64,000 nucleotides of DNA from Nymphaea colorata (lineage: Eukaryota; Streptophyta; Magnoliopsida; Nymphaeales; Nymphaeaceae). The notes beneath the pieces were generated by a model. The model did no database searches and was not told where the DNA came from. It saw nothing but the letters and a program-made list of their open reading frames with translations. Below, piece by piece: positions 23,320-35,028 of the stretch. Location: assembly GCF_008831285.2 (NCBI RefSeq), contig NC_045144.1:24383716-24447715 (forward strand). Reading direction: 5' to 3'. Made by a program: the position numbers and the translations under genes. Every line of letters starts with the position of its first letter. Positions within the stretch are counted from its first letter, which is position 1.

Positions 23320-23700
23320 ATTTTAATCAATCTTGATTCGATCCTAAGCAATAAGTTTGGATTTAGATCTCAAGAAATGTGTTGTTGGATTTCAGATAAA
23401 CGATCATGGATCTCAGGTTAGGGATCTTGTACGTTAAATATCAAGTATTGGATTTCAGATCTTAGACTGTAAACATGGGATCATAGATTTGGATCTTGAA
23501 CCTTATATTATGGATTTTGGATTGTAGAGGTAGGATCCTAGGTCTTAGATCTTGGATTTCAGATTTTAGATACTAGCTTTTGGATCTCAAGCATTAGACT
23601 ATGGATTTTGTATGTCAGATTTTGAATCTCAAATCTTAGATTATGGAAATTGAGCCATGATTTAAAATAATGGATTTTGGATCCTGAATTTCCACAACAC
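23320..23700. repeat. degenerate GGATCTTGGATTTTAGAT-like repeats
   Basis: Words such as GGATCTT, GGATTTTGGAT, GATTTCAGAT and GATCTCAA recur every 15-40 bp without a fixed period. Similar degenerate tracts occur at about 28080-28620 and 33590-34150. Confidence 0.6.
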
Positions 23701-26497
23701 GATATAATCTTTGTGACATCTTTATTTCAAATTTGGAACAAGAATCCCTTAGATTCTGATCTCAAGTCTCGGATTTAGATTTAGATATCCCTGCTAGGTC
23801 CATGTTCCACTTCAGTCTACATGGCCTAGTTTTGAATGCATCATTGTAGATCTAGGATCATCGATTTGCATTGATCCATGATGATCTGGATATGAAAACT
23901 TCATATTAGTTTCTTATTATTCATCAGCCTATTTCTGAGATCTACTTAGATTTTTAAATGTGCATGATTTCAAATTCATAGTATGTTTGCTTTTTTATGT
24001 TTTGGACGACATTTAGAGTTGAAAAATAAAACATTTTAGACCAGTCTTTGGTTGATTACCTTGTAAAGGTGCCAGGATTGGTCAAACCTCATACCAGCTC
24101 AATGGGTCCCATCTTTGGAATCTCACGTAAAAAATGGAGGCAAGTATGGATAATGATATCTCATTTATTACAGATTGCGTGTGAATTTTATGATAAAAAT
24201 TTCACATGTAAACAATGTAGAATCAGATGGATGAGAATATGATGAGTTAGGATGTCCAACCTTGAGGGTCGTAATTTATAGTGGAGAGGTGCGCTCCGAC
24301 CAACGAGGTGAAGAGGGCAGAGTTGGCCCAATCATAAAGAGGCACGACCTAAGCAATCAGAAGAAGAGTTTAGGGTAGGCCAATGAGAATTTTTGAGTTT
24401 TTCTTTTATTCGCTTGAATGAAATTTTGTAAGAATGACTCCTAGAAAGGTGGAATGACAAACCGTTTGAGGAAACGTGGCCACGAGATTTACTCGTTTAG
24501 GAAAAATATTTTTGCGAAATCTTTATATTTTCTAAGTTTTATACTTTGGGCTTTTATAATGGTTTAACGACAACTTCACTGCTTTGGAGATTTTCGAGGC
24601 AAAACTTGAAATTTGCATAGGTACTTACTAGATTTCAGAAGAAAAAAAATTAATGGGGTGATCATGAAGAGATTGGTGCACCTCTGGAAATGGATCAGTA
24701 ACACGACATTGATGATTATGGCTCATTCTGAGCAGAAAGTACTTATAGACTTGATTAAAATGGTACATATAAAAGTTTGAAGGTAGTGAAGAACTTGTGG
24801 TTTTGATGGAAAGATAAGGGCAAAACTAGGAAATAGGCCAAGCACACTCTACTTTTCAATAGAGGAATATGAAAGTGGCTTGTAGGAATAAGCATCGTTC
24901 ATGAAGAAGCACAGACAAATTGCCAAGTGATGACTGTTGTCCACCTGGAGCAAGATTAAGTTTAGTAAGGTGGAAGGCCTCATGGTGTTCCTGTAGGTTA
25001 GGAAATTTGCCAAGGAAGAAAGGGAAATTTTGACTGAATGCATGCAGGATTATGATAGAGGGGTACTAGGGGGACACATACGGTGAATGGGTGCACCTGA
25101 AGAAAAGGCCCAAACAGATGGCCAAGCCTCAAAACTTGCCTAGAGAAGAATATCACTTTAATGCGCACAAGTAGCAATGTTGTAGTTCAAGACCTTGGCC
25201 AAGGGCCAGATTGAAAATTACACAAAGTGCACCACAACCCTTAGGAGAGTGTATCTCTGGGGATGTGATGGGACTAGGCATGCTCAATGAAGAGGCTCCA
25301 CCCTTGGCTAGGCTGTGAATGTTGCTTGCTAAAGTCGGATAACTCCTTAATAGCAGAAAGTATGAACCTGTATACAGTAAGGATATTGAGGGGCAAAATT
25401 TGAAATTAGTTACTACGGTTTTGAGATGGCTGCATAAAGGTAAGAGTACGGCTTTTCTTAAGATATTTTCAATACAGGACTAAAACCAAACTACATTTTG
25501 TACAAGGCACACCGCACAAGCCATAAAGTGCCTAGAAAGGAGTAATATAGAAAAACATAGAAGACTTACAGTCCCTACTCCTTTTTGAGGAGAAGGGTGA
25601 AAGAATGAACTATAAAAAGGCACTTCCCTCAACCCTTCCTACGTGCCCTTCTAAACTGCAACAATTTAAGAAGCCCTTATCAAGACATGTACAGGCAACA
25701 TTTCATAGGAAGTCACAATTTGATAAGCATAGGGCCAAACCAACCCAATTATAATGAGCAGGATAATGTGCCCGGCCATGACTCAGCCAGGCCCACGGGC
25801 CCTTATGAGAATCCAGCCCGGCCTGATGCACAACCATGTGCACCCATGACAAGTAGTGTGTAAAACCATATAAGCCAGGCGATTTTTGACAACTGACAAC
25901 CATAGCAGACACTTAGGATAACCTAGCTTAGTGAATAAGAGTAGAAAAACAGTGTCAAAATATAAATAAAACAAAACAAGAAGGTAGATCAAGCTCCTAA
26001 TGGCAATTTACATATACCATCTAACACCCTAGTAAATAAACGAGAACTTTGCAGTCCAGATGCTATGGATATGTGATAAGAGGGAAAAAAAATAAAGAAC
26101 AGTAGATACAATGTTCCGAACTAGGATCATGGGTATTCAATCCATTGGCTGCATTGACTCCCTCATTCCAAATGATGCACTACTTCGTTAAGAAGCAATG
26201 TGGAAGATAGATCAATCTAATATCATATACTTTTAAGAATGTTTGGTTTTCTACACAAATGAAGGTAGCAAATAAGTAAAATAACCAATTATATATTATC
26301 AAAACAATGTATATGAATATATATGTTCATTAACTAAAATCATAGGAAATAACATATATAAAAAAATTACATTCTTAATTATTTTTGCTCTTATCAAATT
26401 AGAAACTTATAAATTAAGAATGTCATCTGTAGATTTGGATAGCAACATCTAATCAATCAATTTTAGGTTTGGCCCCGACAAATATTGTTCAAGGTCA
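23701..26497. other. unassigned noncoding interval
   Basis: Short frames only. A TATAAAAAGG at 25611-25620 could be an LTR-type core promoter on the plus strand, but no LTR ends, PBS or partner were found. 25730-25860 is locally rich in GCCCGGCC/GGGCC words, like hAT subterminal repeats, again without definable ends. Confidence 0.35.
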
Positions 26498-27658
26498 AAC
26501 TTGCATGAGTTGGTGCCCTTTGCACCCACCTCGTCAAAACTAGACAAAAAGAGTTAAACTTCACCTGTTTGAATATTAATTAATTGTTCGTTGGAAGAAG
26601 TAAGAGCCGAGATCCTTATACCAAACTAGCTATTAACATGGTATAAAAATTGTTTAAACATGATAATGGATATTGTATGCATTCTCTTTCATGAAAAGCA
26701 ATTGCTATATAGATAGTAATCATTCATGAATCCTATGCTACTAAGTAACGATTACACATTTCAACTAATATGTAGGCATGTTAAACAAAGCTCTTCACCA
26801 GGACAATGCCGAGTGTCGAACTCATTTCCAAATTCGACAGTGTTTAGCTTATACAACTGCTTATTATGAAAAGTCAAGCTACGCTTGAATAGATGGACCT
26901 GGCATATTAGATATCCAACTAAGCCAACCATTGAGATACCTAACTCTTTACTCTTTTTTTTGCTCTATAGTACAATATTTTCTAGTGCATACAGTATGCA
27001 TGGCATGTTATACATGCCCTTCCTAACAACATGCATCTACTGGCATTGAAGAGAACACAATAATCAATGTTCCAATAAATGAACTTGCATGAGGTTGGCT
27101 GCCCTTTGCACCCACCTGTCAAAACTAGACAAAAAGAGTTAAACTTTCACCTTGTTGAATATTAATTAATTTGTTTCGTTGGAAGAAGGTAAGAGCTCGA
27201 GATCCTTATACGCAAACTAGCTATTAACATGGTCATAAAAATTGTTTTAAACATGAATAATGGATATTGTATGCATTTCTCTTTTCATGAAAAGCAATTG
27301 CTATATAGATAGTAATCATTCATGAATCCTATGCTTACTAAGTAACGATTACACATTTCAACTAATATGTAGGCATGTTAAACAAAGCTTCTTCACCAGG
27401 ACAATGCCGAGTGTCGAACTCATTTCCAAATTCGACAGTGTTTAGCTTATACAACTGCTTATATTGAAAAGTCAAGCTACGCTTGAATAGATGGACCTGG
27501 CATATTAGATATCCAACTAAAGCCAACCATTGAGATACCTAACTCTTACTCTTTTTTTGCTCTATAGTACAATATTTTCTAGGTGCATACAGTATGCATG
27601 GGCATGTTATACATGCCCCTTCCCTAACAACATGCATCTACTGGCAGTGAAGAGAACA
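26498..27658 (+). repeat. direct duplication, 560/577 bp, differing mainly by indels
   Basis: Copy 1 is 26498-27057 and copy 2 is 27082-27658, separated by 24 bp. They run in parallel from AACTTGCATGAG to AGAGAACA. Almost all differences are single-base insertions or deletions, usually an extra base in copy 2 (for example TTAATTGTTCG against TTAATTTGTTTCG, and GCCCTTCCTAAC against GCCCCTTCCCTAAC). Substitutions are very few. No coding content is recognised. Confidence 0.95.
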
Positions 27659-29074
27659 AAAATGCCATATAATTTTTTTTTTCACTTATATGTTTCCACA
27701 TAAATTTGGATCACTCCACGTGTTGATCATCTAGTTTTTACTCAACTTCATTTGAAGGAGAGGGAACTCAACCCATCGGTACAGGGTTTGACTGTTCCTA
27801 ATGCCTTTGTCAGGGATAATCAAGCCGAAAGCTAGACTTTTACCCTCCATTTCTGATTGCTATGTTGATCCTAAATATAATAGAAGAATGAAGCAATGTG
27901 TTTCTTAGTTTTATTAAAGTAAAGTCTTAATGCAAATCGAAACTTTAGGAGTTTTGATTGAGATATCGTTGATCAATCTTACTGTCATCATAAGTCATGC
28001 AACAATTTAACCTACCGTATATGTTACATGCTCACTTAAAGATTAATGGCTAGAATTGTGTTCCTAAGGATTAAAGTTGAAGAGCTAGGTTTAGATCATA
28101 GGTTTGGGCTAAGCCATAAGAGTTTTGTTTTGTTGATGCTTGATTTTGAGTTGAATCGATTTTAGATTGGAAGCTAAGTTCTAACTTTGTGTTATAAGGT
28201 TTGGATGACTAAAGTTTTGGGCTTAGGACTTATAAAAATTGATGATTTTTAATCAGCTTCCATTAAACTAGCTTTAGATGTTAGGTTTTGGGTTTGATAT
28301 ATTGGATAGTAATGCTGGTTCTAGTTAAAGTCTTAGGTCCTATGATTTTGATGCTTTTAATATTATGTTCTGATGTGATGATTTAATTAAGCTATCTAGG
28401 ATTGTGGGTATTTTCATAAAGATTTTGAGTTAGACTGTATGTTGGTTTATATTTTAATGACCTAAAATTTGTCTGGTTTTAAAGTCTTGTGATTAGAAAT
28501 TTGATCTTTGGTTTCTCCTAGTTCAAGGACTTTGGTTGACTAAGAGTTTTGGTCTAGGTTGAAGATTTTGATTTGATTAAGCATTTGGTTTTCCTGAGTC
28601 TTAGTATCGTTTAGATCCTTGAGGTTTTTTTCTGAAAAAACTTCTTCTGAAATAACTGTGTTTTTGGGAATTTTTTTTTAAACATTGATGCAATTTAAAA
28701 ATAATGTGCCTAATTAGAGGTAAAGAAAAATTACGTTGTTCTTACAACAAAGGTAGTACTTAGGTTGTAATACTAAATAACTATTTAAATTCTAATCAGA
28801 GGTGAAGTGTGTTCTTTGATGGATTATATAGACTTAATTCAAAACTCATTGCATGCCCAATCTGGGTGGTCCTCATCTAGCTTTAAGAAATTAGTTCTTC
28901 CCTAATCCAAGACTATTACCACGGATTAGGGCTTCAGTACCTTCTAAACTTCATTGGGGATGGTGTTGCATGTACGTTAAGCAAATCATTGCTGAAATTA
29001 AACTAAATGTGAGGCAAAAGAACCTTCAACATTGTTCAGTTAAACAGACAGATTAATGATGGAGAGGCATAACT

Positions 29075-29500
29075 AACCCTTTGGTACCTAATTGACAAGG
29101 AAACTATTGTAATTGAGCTTAGTTAATGCTTGAAAAAAATATTATTTGTTCCCTAAATCAATATATTGGTGCCATGGTTGAGGGTGTAATCATCTTTAAA
29201 TTTCAATTGAGCATGTGTATGAAAATGTGATTAATCGAGGGAAGTTAAAAGCCAAAATGAAACTACATGAAATTATAAAAGCATAATTAACAGCTAGGTT
29301 TGAGAGAGAGAGAGGAGCATATCTAAATCCTTAAATACCTAATCAACAAGGAAATCAAATGCATGTATGTTTACTTGAGGTTTTAAGAGATAATCTTGTC
29401 TATTCTTTGAACCAACGTTAGTACTGCAGTTAGAAGACTGATCATCCTTAAATCTAAATTAGGCATGGTGTATGCAAATGTCCTTGATTAAGTAAATTAA
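29075..29500. repeat. diverged tandem repeat, period about 260 bp
   Basis: Blocks at about 29075-29245 and 29335-29500 share CCTAATYRACAAGGAAA, a TCATC-TTAAATYT run and GCATG-TGTATG-AAATGT in the same order. Divergence is substantial. Confidence 0.6.
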
Positions 29501-29788
29501 AGGCATAGCCCAGCCTGAGATGGCCATGCACGATCTTGCTGGCCAGTGCACGGTCTAGTGGGTCAACAAGTGGCCACTCCGAGTCTATTTTTAAAATTAT
29601 TTATTTTTTTATTTCAATTGCAAAAAAAAAACAGAGGGAAACCAAGGGTATTTGGGTAAAACTCTAGGTTGGAGAAGAAGAAGAAGAGAGAAATGGAGAG
29701 AAAGCTAGAGAAAAACTCTAATTTTTAAATGAGAAAATACTAGAGTTTTCCATGGGTTAGATTATGCCCAAGAGAGAAGTTGTAGGAG

Positions 29789-29796
29789 TATTTATA
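29789..29796 (-). promoter_or_regulatory. TATA-like box in repeat copy A
   Basis: Minus-strand CTCCCTATAAATACTCC preceded by TTTTGGCTCCAAAA. The same block recurs at 33257-33264 (minus) and 62237-62244 (plus). Confidence 0.5.
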
Positions 29797-31829
29797 GGGA
29801 GTTTTGGAGCCAAAACTCAAAATTTAAATTTTTTTAATTTAATAATATTTTCATGCAAATTTCAAGTATCTTTGAATGATTTTTATTTTTTTTTTAAATT
29901 GCATTTGACAAGTGGGATTGGCCATTAGCCTTGCAAATACCCCTTTGGGGTGTGGCCAGGGCTAATACCCAACCAACAAGCCGAAAATCACCCCCAACGG
30001 GCGGTTTTTAGCTAAAAAGAGTGTTTGCGCAACACACAGACCCTGGCTCAGCACGTTTGCACGTGCGCGACATTGCGATTGCACTGGCACGACCCTACCA
30101 CGCTGGGTTCAAATGGGGAAAGGGGAAATGCCCAGATTTCGCCTCCTTAGCCTCCAAAGGGTCCTTTCATAAAAAAAAAGTAAAAAATCATTTTTCTAAA
30201 TGTGTATTTTGCATCCCAAAATTTTATTGGTTTTGGAGTGCTTCAAAAAATTGAGTTTTGTTTTGAAATAGGAAAGAAAAGGACTCGCCCGTCGGTACGA
30301 GGATTGACCGTTCCGGTGCCTTTACCGGGGTTAATCAATCCAAGGGCTATGTTCATCATTGATGCATTTCATTTTAACTTAAACATCCTTTCATTTCATA
30401 TGCGGTGTAGAAAATATTGAAAGTTTGATGTTTCAAATTTTTGAAAGACTCTTGAAGGGTTGCTTGAAAATGTGAAATGTTTTAAGGAAAAAGTGGAATT
30501 AGTAAGTATCATTTGAAAAACTTGTGAAATCATTTTGAAGTCACTTTAGTGTTCTCTTAAGACTTTAAGTAGGTTTGAGATTTTGCTCTAATTCAGTTAC
30601 CACCTAGTTAGAGCTCCATCCCATCTTGCTTAAGTTCTTTTGGAGAGATGCTTGTGATCATAAGTGAAATAAAGTGGGTGAGAATGCATGGATGCATTTA
30701 TCCTATATGAATGTAAAACATTCCTACCACAATATTCATCTAAAGTCATTCCTACCACAACATACATCTAAAATCTTTTTGAAAGGGGATTGAGATTGTA
30801 GACCATCAAGCATGACTCCAATGTTGGGTCATTACTTGGTTTGTGGTCTTAATGAAATTGTTAATTAAAAATATCATGAGAGGAGAATGTTAGAAAGAAT
30901 ACAAGAGATAAAACACTCTTATGAAAAGAAAGATAGAGACATAGAGAAAGACATGCATACATGTGTACATACCATCACATATACACATATATGAAAGCTT
31001 AAGAGAAAAAGATGTATTGATTTGAAGAGAAAGAGAGATTTTAGAGGAAAAGAAAAATATCATACGTATATATGGGTACAAGAAATTTTATAAGAGAAGA
31101 TATTTGTCTTGAAAAGAGGAATAAATATTTGAAAAAGAGGAAATGGAGTACATGTACATACGTATTCATGCACATATGAAAATTTATAAAATGGAAAGAG
31201 AAAACATAGAGAGAGAAAGATGGAGGGTCATCATGTTGGTATAGATGTATATAACATGTGTATACATCCATACCTTCACAAGATTAGAAATCAAGAATAA
31301 CTTAAAATTACCAACTTCAAGTTTAATGTGGGCCGAAGGGGAGCTTGGACTCATGCAAGAGTCTAAGCTAAGTCCCTAAGGTCATGTTAGAAGGTTCTTT
31401 TGAAAATGTTTTGGAAAATATGATTTATATATGCATAGAATGTTATTATTTAGTTTGTTGTAAGGGATATATTTCTTCCACCGTTGGGTATGGAAGAAAA
31501 CAAGCAACATAACGAGACACTCGTTAGGGTTCCTAATGGGATGATTAAGAAGGAAACTAGTGCAAAATGACATGCAAATGCATATTAACATGTACATTTT
31601 CGTGAGGATTTATCCCGGTTGGACAAGTCCAACCTCAAAAATTAATATGAAAATAGAGAGTCCCCAAACCACACTCTCATTCCCACTATACATTCACATA
31701 TAAGTAGAAAACCAAGCAATTATGCATGGATAATATATAGACAACATTCAAGGAAGAAAAGGGAAAAGAGGATGATGGAAAGAGCAAGGTTCAATTAGGA
31801 GGGAGGACATGATGTAACTATGAAATGAT

Positions 31830-32990
31830 ATACCACCTCATCTTTTCATGTCCCCGGTGCACTTGAGTATAGCCTCTTGACTCTAAAATAGAGATTAAGA
31901 GTTATCTCCTTTGGCCATGGGGAAATAAGGAAGAGAGAAAATAAGGGGAAGCAAGAAAAACAACAAGAATGTACTCATGAAAAGAAAGAACATGATTAAA
32001 ATGAAAGATCCTCTCATCTTTTCATGCTCCCAATGCACTTGAGCATAGCCTCTTGTCTCTAAAAAAGATTAAGTGCTATCTCCTTTGGCCATGGAAAAAT
32101 GAAGATGAGAAAATGAAGAAAGAAAGACAATGCTATATTCAATAAAAGAGGAAACATGATTCAATCATGAAATGAAAAATCCTCTCATCTTTTCATGCTC
32201 CCAATGCACTTGAGCATAGCCTCTTGTCTCTAAAAAGAGATTGAATGCTATCTCCTTTGGCCATGAAAAATGAAGATGAGAAAATGAAGAAAGAAAGACA
32301 ATGCTATATTCAATAAATAGGAACATGATTCAATCATGAAATGAAAGATCCTCTCATCTTTTCATGCTCCCAATGCACTTGAGCATAGCCTCTTGTCTCT
32401 AAAAAGAGATTGAGTGTTATCTCCTTTGGCCATGAGAAGATGAATTCGAGAAAAGAAAATAACAAGAACAAGGCTATATTGAAGAAAGGAAATAACAATA
32501 ACAACAACAATATATTTATGAAGGGAAAGAACAACAACAACAAGAATATATTGAAGAGAAGAAAGAGCAAGAAGATATTAATGAAGAGAAAGAACAACAA
32601 CAACAAGAATACTTGAAAGAGCATGATTTAATCATAAAATAAAATATCATCTCATCTTCTCATGCTCCCGGTGCACTTGAGCATAGCCTCTTGTCTCTAA
32701 AAAGAGGTTGAGTGCTATCTCCTTTGGCCATGGGGAGATGAAGATGAGAAGAAAAAATGAAAACAACAACAAGACTAAGTCCAAGAAAAAGAAATAGCAT
32801 AATAATAAGAACATATTAATGAAGAGAAAGAATAACAACAAAAGAATACTTGAAAGAACATGATTAAAATACAAGATCATATCATCTTCTCATGCTCTCG
32901 GTGCACTTGAGCATAGCATCTTGTCTCTAGAAAGAGGTTGAGTGCTATCTCCTTTGGCCATTGGGAGATGAAGATGAGAAAAGAAAAAAA
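31830..32990 (-). repeat. tandem array of a ~170-300 bp unit, six copies
   Basis: Each unit contains TCATGCTCCCAATGCACTT, GAGCATAGCCTCTTGTCTC and CTATCTCCTTTGGCCATG. The GAGCATAGCC word starts at 31865, 32041, 32212, 32381, 32679 and 32909, giving spacings of 176, 171, 169, 298 and 230 bp. Length variation comes from AAC/AAG-rich linkers in the fourth and fifth intervals. Confidence 0.9.
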
Positions 32991-33256
32991 AAAGAGAAAT
33001 GAGAGGGATGATGGTTACATACTTCTAATGAGAAATGACCTAAGGAAGATGAACACCTTCACTTGAAGATCCCCTTTGAGTGAAGCTTCAAGATGATACC
33101 TCCAAGAGGGTTGTAGCTTGCTCCAAGTTGGAGAGGAAAATGGAGAGAGGAAGATGGAGAGAGAAAGAGCTCAAGAGAAACTCTAAGTCTTCAAGTGAGA
33201 ATACACTAGAGTTTCTCCCAAGGGCCAATCTTCCCCAAGAGGAGGGAAAATGAGGG

Positions 33257-33264
33257 TATTTATA
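33257..33264 (-). promoter_or_regulatory. TATA-like box in repeat copy B
   Basis: Minus-strand TCTATAAATACCCTC, next to GGCTCCAAAA. If this is an LTR promoter, the 70 bp array just upstream on the minus strand (33314-33590) occupies the U3 position. Confidence 0.5.
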
Positions 33265-33313
33265 GAAGATTTTGGAGCCAAAACCCTAAATTTGAATTTT
33301 TTTTACCTAAAAT

Positions 33314-33590
33314 GACTAAAATCACCCTCTAAAAGGAGATTTTTTGGTCAAAAGGAAGGCAAATGGGTCTTGCCACCCAAAAAGACTAAAATCACCTCTA
33401 AAAGGAGAGTTTTTGTCAAAAGAAGGACAAATTGGTCTTGTCCACCCAAAAAGACTAAAATCACCCTCTAAAAGGAGATTTTTTGTCAAAAGGAAGCGCA
33501 AATGGGTCTTGTCTACCCAAAAAGACTAAAATCACCCTCTAAAATGAGGTTTTTTGTCAAAAGGAGGGGCAAATGGGTCTTAAATGATCG
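33314..33590 (-). repeat. 70 bp tandem array, four copies
   Basis: Unit GACTAAAATCACC...GGGTCTTG.CCACCCAAAAA, starting at 33314, 33384, 33453 and 33524 (spacings 70, 69 and 71 bp). Copies are close to identical and differ by a few single-base indels and substitutions. Confidence 0.92.
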
Positions 33591-34150
33591 ATTTAGATCT
33601 GAACTTGGGTTTTGGATCTAATTTGGATATGAAAGTTGTATTTTGGATTTAATTTGGATCTAAAAGTTGTATTTTGGATTTAATTTGGATCCAAAAGTTG
33701 TATTTTGGATTTGAATATTGTGCCTAAATTTGAGTTTCGCGCTTGGAAAAAACATCATAATCTTTTAGAAAAATTTGGGGTGATTACAGTGTATAAAAAT
33801 GGTTTTTGTTACAAATGGGGCCGACTCCGTTTGGAGTGATTCCAGACTCATTTTAGATCCGGATTGGGTTCGATTAGTCGCCAATGCATTCTACTAAGTG
33901 GTTTAAGCTCAAAAAAACATCTTGGCATGAGAACAAAACATAAAAAGAAGGGAAGGTCTGTGCATGCGCGTGTGGTGCTTATAGCATCAAGTTTTTCTTG
34001 TCTTGATCTCAGCTTTGAGTTTTAAGTTTGAAATTATCGATTTGGATCTAGACTTTGGTTTTGGATCTAATTTAGATCTGAGAGTTGGATTTTAGATTTG
34101 AATCTTGCGTCTAAAGTTGGATTTTGAATTTGAATCTTGCATTTGGACTT
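33590..34150. repeat. degenerate GGATTTAATTTGGATCT repeats
   Basis: Repeats of TTTGGATTTAATTTGGATCY-AAAGTTGTATT (about 33610-33720) continue as weaker GGATTTGAATCTTG repeats to about 34150, interrupted by ordinary sequence near 33720-34020. Confidence 0.75.
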
Positions 34151-34448
34151 AAACATGAGTCTAGAGATTTGTTTTGGATTGAATATAGAAGTTTGTTTTG
34201 GGCATAGGGTTGAGCTTAGGGTCCAAAAATTAAATTCAAATGAAATTAAAAATTTCACTTCAGTGAAAATAGAGTATAGTCTTTTAAAAAAAATTGAGAG
34301 GATAACCATTGTTACCTGTCAAATCTCCTTTTTTTTTGGGCAAAACATTGGCGACTTCTCCCTCCTCTATCGATACATAAGAGAACAAAACGGTGGAAAT
34401 GAATGCGCTGGTGATTTTTGTGCATGTTTCTCAGCCCTCTTCTTTATC

Positions 34449-34640
34449 ATGGCGCTTCAGCTGTCAGGGATTCTCCTGATCTTCCTTCTTCATATTCTTG
34501 CTCATATTTGCAGATCACCTGCGGCTGCACTCAATAGCATCTTTGTCTTCAAACGCTTCCAGCGGCATGAGCTTATCTGGCTTTGTGCCGCCAACAATCC
34601 AAGGACACACCCCACCTGTTTTGGTACTATGAGGTAATGC
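34449..34640 (+). pseudogene. second L-type lectin receptor kinase fragment (LecRK-2), N-terminus only
   Basis: From the ATG at 34449 the peptide MALQLSGILLIFLLHILAHICRSP-type text (broken here for length) is a hydrophobic signal peptide. It continues ALNSIFVFKRFQRHELIWL, aligning with the start of LecRK-1 (MALRLS..., LNSAFLFNGFHRSDLIL). Text upstream of the ATG (34390-34448) also resembles the LecRK-1 5' UTR. Similarity ends by about 34610 and the frame closes at 34637. No kinase or further lectin strands follow; a LINE tail starts near 34715. It is therefore a truncated paralogue. A random hydrophobic match is unlikely given shared flank and order. Confidence 0.65.
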
Positions 34641-34714
34641 AGCACCTATTATTACACTTGGAACCAGCCTCGTTTCCAAGTACGTTCAGAATCACTCATT
34701 AAAGATATCACTTT

Positions 34715-34860
34715 TAGGCTGTTTTAAACTTGGAGAGCCATTTGGTTGCTAAGGAATGATGTTATTTTCCGTGAAAGAAAGGTACATCTAAGAGCTCTGT
34801 TGTTGGGCATACTGTTCGATGTTACTGTCCTCGTTTGCAGGCACAATTTCATTCATCATC
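34715..34860 (+). pseudogene. LINE ORF2 C-terminal tail fragment
   Basis: The frame reads TWRAIWLLRNDVIFRERKV, matching the W.IW.ERN.-IF pattern near the C-terminus of plant LINE ORF2 proteins. It is short and isolated, so the call rests on this one signature. Confidence 0.45.
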
Positions 34861-35006
34861 ACCGGTTATTCTATTACAACTTATGCATGGCTATTCATAT
34901 TTCCGCATTTTGTTGGCTGGTTTTTATCTTAAGTTTTGGATGTTGGTTTACATCTGTATGCTTTCTTCCTTCAACTTCCTGTTGGAGGCTAGTAATGTTG
35001 AGTAAA

Positions 35007-35028
35007 CTCTCTCTCTCTCTCTCTCTCT
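35007..35028. repeat. CT microsatellite
   Basis: (CT)11-type tract. Confidence 0.9.

Larger units (their letters stand above)
27766..30240 (-). repeat. copy A of a noncoding LTR-like repeat family
   Basis: It shares two landmarks with 30190-33310 and 62200-63275. One is a conserved motif of about 55 bp (27772-27826). The other is a minus-strand TATA block with adjacent TTTTGGAGCCAAAA (29780-29830). Between them this copy has its own degenerate repeats. 29840-30240 is the probable U3-like flank and includes CACGTGCGCG-type text. No coding domain was recognised. The promoter-like block facing minus suggests an LTR or solo LTR of a large element. Confidence 0.45.
30190..33310 (-). repeat. copy B of the LTR-like repeat family, internally expanded
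   Basis: It matches copy C (62200-63275, opposite orientation) collinearly over a TTTATTGGTTTTGGAGTGCT flank, the conserved motif (30288-30341), a TTAAGTTCTTTTGGAGAGAT block (about 30630), a TGCACTTGAGCATAGC block and the TATA block. Copy B is three times longer because one internal block has been amplified (31830-32990) and low-complexity ATAC/GAGA tracts lie between. Short open frames here are repeat translations, not genes. Confidence 0.6.

Noticed and set aside
26498-27658. Reading the 560/577 bp duplication as LTRs of a small retroelement
   Set aside because: Only 24 bp separate the copies, there are no TG...CA ends, PBS or polypurine tract, and the differences are indels rather than substitutions.
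30890-31600. Frames with repeated TyrMetCys/His text on the minus strand
   Set aside because: Derived from ATACATGTACATA-type low complexity; no signal or conserved motif beyond that.
32334-32880. Leucine/phenylalanine-rich frames resembling membrane proteins
   Set aside because: They are translations of AAC/AAG-rich linkers in the tandem array, opposite to asparagine/lysine-rich frames; pure composition effect.
31830-33590. A CRISPR-like array
   Set aside because: Spacings and unit lengths are those of a tandem repeat, there are no unique spacers, and the context is plant nuclear DNA.
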